Shown here piece by piece: positions 59,930 through 64,000 of a stretch of 64,000 bases of DNA; position 1 is the first letter of the stretch, and every line of letters begins with the position of its first letter. The stretch spans positions 119,908,267-119,972,266 of the forward strand of contig OY856411.1 in assembly GCA_963693085.1 (NCBI GenBank). Reading direction: 5' to 3'. The notes under the pieces are model-generated. The model was given only the letters and a program-made list of their open reading frames with translations, ran no database searches and had not been told where the DNA came from. Both the position numbers and the translations under genes were made by a program. The stretch comes from Alisma plantago-aquatica. Taxonomy: Eukaryota; Streptophyta; Magnoliopsida; Alismatales; Alismataceae.

Positions 59930-61960
59930 CAAGCTTCCAATTCATTATGCTTCAATTAGTTATGAGATAATGAGGAGAAAAAATGAATGTCTAAAGAATG
60001 ACATTACTTGATGAAGTATGCTTTCAAGTATGTGACATGGAAGAATGAGATCATATGAATGCTAAGAGTATATACATTCTTATTATGTTCCTAGTTGATT
60101 GTTATTGTGGAAGGTAGATAGACACTAGTAACACTAAAGGCCATATTGTAGGTTGGTTGATAATAGAATCTCATTAGTCATGATATGGAATATTAAACCA
60201 AACACACAAATACTTGTTAAAGAATAGTGTATCAGACAGACCACCTTGAGAGTGACACATGGAAATCAGCATTGGTGGTCATAGTCATGTTTCATAGTAA
60301 AGGTGGTAATTGTGATTCTTACACAGGAAATCACTGCACTCGTCACATGTCGTTCGGTATTCTTTGGCATCATCAAACGCAATCCTAAAAAACAATTTGT
60401 CATAAAGGTGATGGTTTGGTGACTATGACACATGGGGACAAACTATGAGTGATAGATATGGGATTTATCCCTCCTACTAGAGTTTCATATCTTGGCTACA
60501 TGATAAGTGAGACTGAGAAACACAAGCGCATGCACATATGAATCGATATATGATATTTAGGACACATTATCTCAGACTATATACTCTTGATTCAAGGAAC
60601 ATGGGTTGAACGTTGAGAGGATGATGATTCCATGCTTCAAGTTCATTCTAGATATCAGAGACAAAGGAATTACACAATCACTACAAAACCTTTCACATAT
60701 TATACGTTGAAGTTGCTCTCCAACTTTCCATTCACTTGGGTAGAACTGATGTGCAACTAGGCATCGCTCTCTACTTGTGATGTCATAAGTTAGTTATGGA
60801 CATTCACTACCAACGTGATATGGGACCTATAGGGTCACACACAAAGGAACTCATCTAAAAGAAGAGTATAATCTTGAATGATTATTGGATTGATTACTAA
60901 AGTGTTAGGTATTCAATTCAAACAACAAATCAGCTGACATGACTGCCAAACAAGCAACTCACCCAGTGAGACAACTGTTTGGAGTGTTAAGTTGATTGGA
61001 ACTGAATTAATTGATGTTCTACATGAATTAGGCACCAACCCATTGGCTCACTAGGTGAACCAATCATCTCGGGTGAGTGAGATGAATGATTCACTAGGTG
61101 AACTGATCGACTCAGTCAGGCCGAACGAAGGTTCTAGTAGCTTTCCCGAATTCGTGAGAAAGATTGCTCGTTTCACTTGTTCAAATTGAAATTGAAATTC
61201 AATTTTTCAATTTCATGTGTGATTAAGAAATAGGTGGAACGACCGGTTCACATGTTGAATTGACCTTCTCGCATATGAACCTATCAGTTTGGTTTCCAAT
61301 TGACCATATTGAGATTTCAGGCTGCAAAAATTCACGATCTTCTGGTCCCTTCCACTCACAAACATATTGGGAACTCAAACGCAAACCCCTCCTATAAATA
61401 GAGGGGTACTGGGGGATTCCCAAAACACAACTCAATTTCCTCTGACAATCGTTGTCCTCTCTAGTTGTGGTAACAAATAGAGAGCCCGAAAAAGTCCTAC
61501 TCGCTAAGGGAGGGATAGCAAGGGAGAAACAATTATGGGAGAGAAAGTTGGTGACTAGTACACCAAAGGGAGGAACAACTCCTTCCTATCCATTATACTA
61601 GAATTACTTGGGTTCTAGTTGGTCCGTGTGGACTACTCTAGAGGAAGGGTCTTTTGTCTTCTGCTAGGTGGGTAACATCAGATTGCAGTCTGTGGTAAGA
61701 TTACAAGAGTCGTTGCAGAAGATGTTTGAGTCTGCTATCTATGGTGAAGATTAGGAGCTGCACAGACACCTCTAAGAGAAACTAGAAGATAGTTGCACTA
61801 AAACAAGTTTTATTCACTAGACTGGCTCTAGGACTAGGTATAAACTCGTCAAACCATCCTTCCTATATCATAGTAGTTGACGCGATCTTGTAGTTACGGG
61901 AATACATTTAGATAAAAAATTTGTGTCTACTACCTTATTTTGTGACATTATTTCCCAACA
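59816..61960 (+). repeat. 3' LTR of the copia element
   Basis: 2145 bp, collinear with 52130-54275. It includes a TA tract (about 59889-59926) and a well-preserved TATA-like box TATAAATA at 61393-61400. The open frame on the minus strand at 61223-61435 is not a gene. Confidence 0.9.
61393..61400 (+). promoter_or_regulatory. Candidate TATA box of the copia LTR
   Basis: TATAAATA, at the same place as tataaatt (53708-53715) in the 5' LTR. Position within the LTR fits a promoter; no other evidence. Confidence 0.55.
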
Positions 61961-62140
61961 ACATCCTCCTCCAACTCTACATGTACAAGTTGTAACATCT
62001 GTTGTGTATCTATGTGGCACTTCCTCAAGATCGAAACATGCAACAAGTTATGTAGTCTATGAAACTGTAGCAGTAACTCCAACTTGTAGGCCACCTTTCC
62101 AACATGAGCTATGATAGAGTAAGGTCCAATATGTAGGGAA
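61961..62140 (-). pseudogene. Integrase C-terminus remnant of the old Ty3/gypsy chromovirus
   Basis: The minus strand reads HIGPYSIIAHVGKVAYKLEL, then HRLHNLLHVSILRK, then an acidic VELEED end. This matches the integrase C-terminal fold of plant chromoviruses (family form IGPYRI...GPVAYRL.LP...IHNVFHVSMLRK). Reading on, the frame is interrupted at the target site of the copia element and continues with the chromodomain at 52129. It shows the copia inserted into this gene. Upstream (above 62140) the similarity fades. Confidence 0.88.
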
Positions 62141-62249
62141 TATGATGTCAGATAGATAGGGAAAATAAAAAAATTATTGACATGTTTCCCATTAACCAGT
62201 GGATCACGTCAATAATAATGCAATGGAAAGGATGGTTTCACAAATATAT
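62141..62249. other. Short unresolved stretch upstream of the integrase remnant
   Basis: It should encode the part of integrase just before the C-terminal domain but has decayed beyond recognition. Confidence 0.35.
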
Positions 62250-64000
62250 TGTAAGGCCCCTAAACTTGCTTAATGAGTTAAACAAGCTTAATTATCATAA
62301 TTAAATTCTTATAACCCTAATATAACATTTTGATATGCTTTGAAATCATAACACAAGCTTAAGTTTCAAATTTGGTCCAATTTGGACATTGTTTGAGCTA
62401 GTTATGCAATTTTATGCACATTTTGGACTTTTTTGCAATTTACCCAATTGAGAGGTTTATTTGCAATTTATCACATGAATTATGTTCCATGGATATTCTC
62501 TCATTATTCTTGAGCTTTGTTATCCATTGGGAGCCTATTTAAACCTTGGTTTGAAGATGTTTTCTCCAAGGGTGTTTTAGGGTTTACCCCTTCACGGATG
62601 AGCTACCTTTAGTAGCTATCAACTAATGAATTATTTGATTGGCTGGGAAATTCGAAAAAGGAAAGCTAAGAATATATATACACATGGTGGGAGATCTTAT
62701 TGTGTGTGTGCTTGTATATTCTTAATAAATTAAGGACATGGACACTTGGATAGATACTAGAACTTCAACTTTTTTTTCTTTATCTTAAAGTTTCATATAC
62801 TTATCCCCAAGCAACAAAACGAGCCATTTTCTCTCCACCACTTCCCTCCTTCTCCCAACCTCGTTCTCCCTCTGTGTTGCTGCGAATTTTTCTGTCCAAG
62901 GAAGAAGAAAGTGGGGATCTTCTTGGAAAAAGGATCTAGGGTTGCAATTCACTTCATTTTAGGGTTGAAAAAGCTTCCTTCTAGTGATCTTGACCTAAAA
63001 GAGTAAGAATCCCCTTATTTCCTCCATTTATTTCTTTGTTATACTTTCTCCTAGATTTCTCCAGGTAATAACCTTTCTGTTCCATGGTATAAATTGCTCT
63101 AAAGCTCTAAAACCCTACCTTTCTTGCTCCTTATGCTTAGGGTTTGCTCATTTGATGAAGAAAGGTGCTAGATGGACGAATTCATATCTTATTCTTGGAT
63201 TTTCTACACTACTTGCTCAAGTTTTCTTCTGTGCGGGGTTTCATCTTCTCATTAGAGGCAAATTTTATAACTTGTTCCACGTTTATTTCTTTCCATAAGC
63301 TTTCTAGATCATGTTCTTGCTTAAAAATGATGATCTATGCACTAAAAAGCTGTGCTTGACTTGGATTTCAATTTTTATAATGTTCCCTATTCTTATTTCA
63401 GTTATATATGAACATGTGATCATGTGTACATTATTCATAAGGTATAATATGACTTGTATCAGGTTGGTTTGGAAACTTATGGTGCTAAGCACCTATCAAC
63501 CAATAGTCAATTTTAGGGTTTAAAGTTGAATTCTTCTATAAACCCATGACCTAAGGATGGTACAATTGCAACAATCCTATGGTGTTGTCTTCATGTCAAC
63601 TGATGGTCGGATCAAAGATGTCAGATGATGTTGACAACCTATGGTCATCCCCTTAGGTCAGGTTTTGGATCAATTAGAAGTTTAATGATCAACCATTAAG
63701 TACCCTAATAATGTTATCAATCAATGATGACATTAGCTTAATATTTGATGTTGATTAATGAATATAGTGATGGTCTAACAACCTATGGTGACTTAATGGT
63801 CACTAATGATGGTGGATCAGATCTCCAAAACCTATGGTGAGTTAATCATATAGTTTTAGCATCAATTATGCCTTAAACCAATGGTTTCTTGGGTCACTTG
63901 ATGCAATGGTCGAACCTATACTGTAATTGATGGTTTTAACATATGAACTTGACCCAATGGTCAAGATCTAATGTTTATTCCTCCAATAAAGTGGAATAAT
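62250..64000 (+). repeat. Possible start of another LTR, cut by the window
   Basis: TGTAAGGCCC at 62250 resembles the LTR start of the chromovirus at 51922 but in opposite orientation, and the chromovirus pol homology stops just before it. No second copy is in the window, so this is tentative. The stretch contains a TATA-like area near 62670-62690, pyrimidine-rich DNA around 62815-62870 and, from about 63540, a degenerate repeat of 'cctatggtga' and 'aatggtc' motifs. No gene was recognised. Confidence 0.35.
63540..63990. repeat. Degenerate 'aacctatggt / aatggtc' repeat region
   Basis: The motifs caacctatggt, aacctatggtga and taatggtc or gatggtc recur about ten times with irregular spacing and without a fixed unit length. 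It looks like an old minisatellite or a motif-rich LTR part. Confidence 0.5.

Larger units (their letters stand above)
52130..61960 (+). mobile_element. Ty1/copia retrotransposon, complete but decayed
   Basis: The element is 9.8 kb, with LTRs of 2146 bp (52130-54275) and 2145 bp (59816-61960), an iMet-type primer site, gag and pol remnants in the right order, and a purine tract before the 3' LTR. LTR starts read TGTTAGTAAGG and TGTTGGTAAGG and are followed by tatgccca. The pol end with a GDWL motif followed by a gtgggag tract resembles the Tork/TAR group, an inference. The LTRs differ noticeably and every coding frame is broken, so the insertion is old. It sits inside the chromovirus pol gene between integrase and chromodomain. 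Confidence 0.92.
40438..62140 (-). mobile_element. Old Ty3/gypsy chromovirus, host of two nested elements (partial)
   Basis: I infer one minus-strand element from four pieces: LTR-like sequence at about 40438-40982 and 51061-51922, a polypurine tract plus chromodomain at 51923-52129, and the integrase C-terminus at 61961-62140. The gaps are filled by a non-coding LTR element (40983-51060) and a copia element (52130-61960). Protein motifs on both sides of the copia continue one another, so the link between those two pieces is strong. Joining the two LTR pieces is weaker: it rests on resemblance of 40438-40982 to the ends of the giant-LTR family (TGTGATACCC start, gtaccactc...gatcatt region). 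The rest of pol and the 5' LTR are not seen. Confidence 0.6.

Overview
This is about 64 kb of AT-rich nuclear DNA from a plant, probably a flowering plant. It consists almost entirely of nested retrotransposons. Four signs point to a plant: LTR elements primed from initiator-Met tRNA sites, chromodomain-type Ty3/gypsy and plant Ty1/copia protein remnants, a plant L1-type LINE whose ORF1 carries a zinc knuckle, and a fragment of the plastid gene ycf2. I found no convincing host protein gene, tRNA, rRNA or CRISPR array. I cannot name the species.

Layout, left to right. (1) 1-2823 is flanking DNA with a short GC-rich start. (2) 2829-16412 is a complete LTR retrotransposon on the minus strand (TSD ctagg). 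It has very long LTRs (5.1 and 5.9 kb) and only a broken gag fragment with two zinc knuckles. (3) 16418-17110 is a spacer with a minisatellite. (4) 17116-34786 is a plus-strand Ty3/gypsy chromovirus (TSD gtaag) with a decayed integrase-chromodomain. Its 3' LTR carries two later poly-A retroposons: a 1.65 kb copy (27107-28754) and a nearly intact LINE (28996-33845). The undisturbed 5' LTR serves as an empty-site control for both. (5) 34792-38240 is flanking DNA without a recognisable gene. (6) 38241-40200 is a decayed minus-strand copia pol.

(7) 40438-62140 is a nest. The outermost layer is a minus-strand Ty3/gypsy chromovirus, of which I see one LTR in two pieces, the chromodomain and the integrase C-terminus. 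Its LTR is split by a non-coding LTR element arranged LTR-internal-LTR-partial internal (40983-51060). Its pol is split by a complete but decayed copia element (52130-61960, TSD acgtc/acatc) between the integrase C-terminus and the chromodomain. The copia leader contains a plastid ycf2 fragment. (8) 62250-64000 may be the start of another LTR that runs off the window.

Functionally, the only long open coding capacity is the LINE: an ORF1 with an early stop and a 1111-residue endonuclease-reverse transcriptase ORF2 that begins on the last base of the ORF1 stop codon. All other elements appear unable to move on their own. Inferred order of insertion: the outer chromovirus at 40-62 kb and its copia are old, because their proteins are riddled with stops. 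The element at 17-34 kb is younger (6 differences counted in the first ~160 LTR bases). The two poly-A retroposons are younger still.
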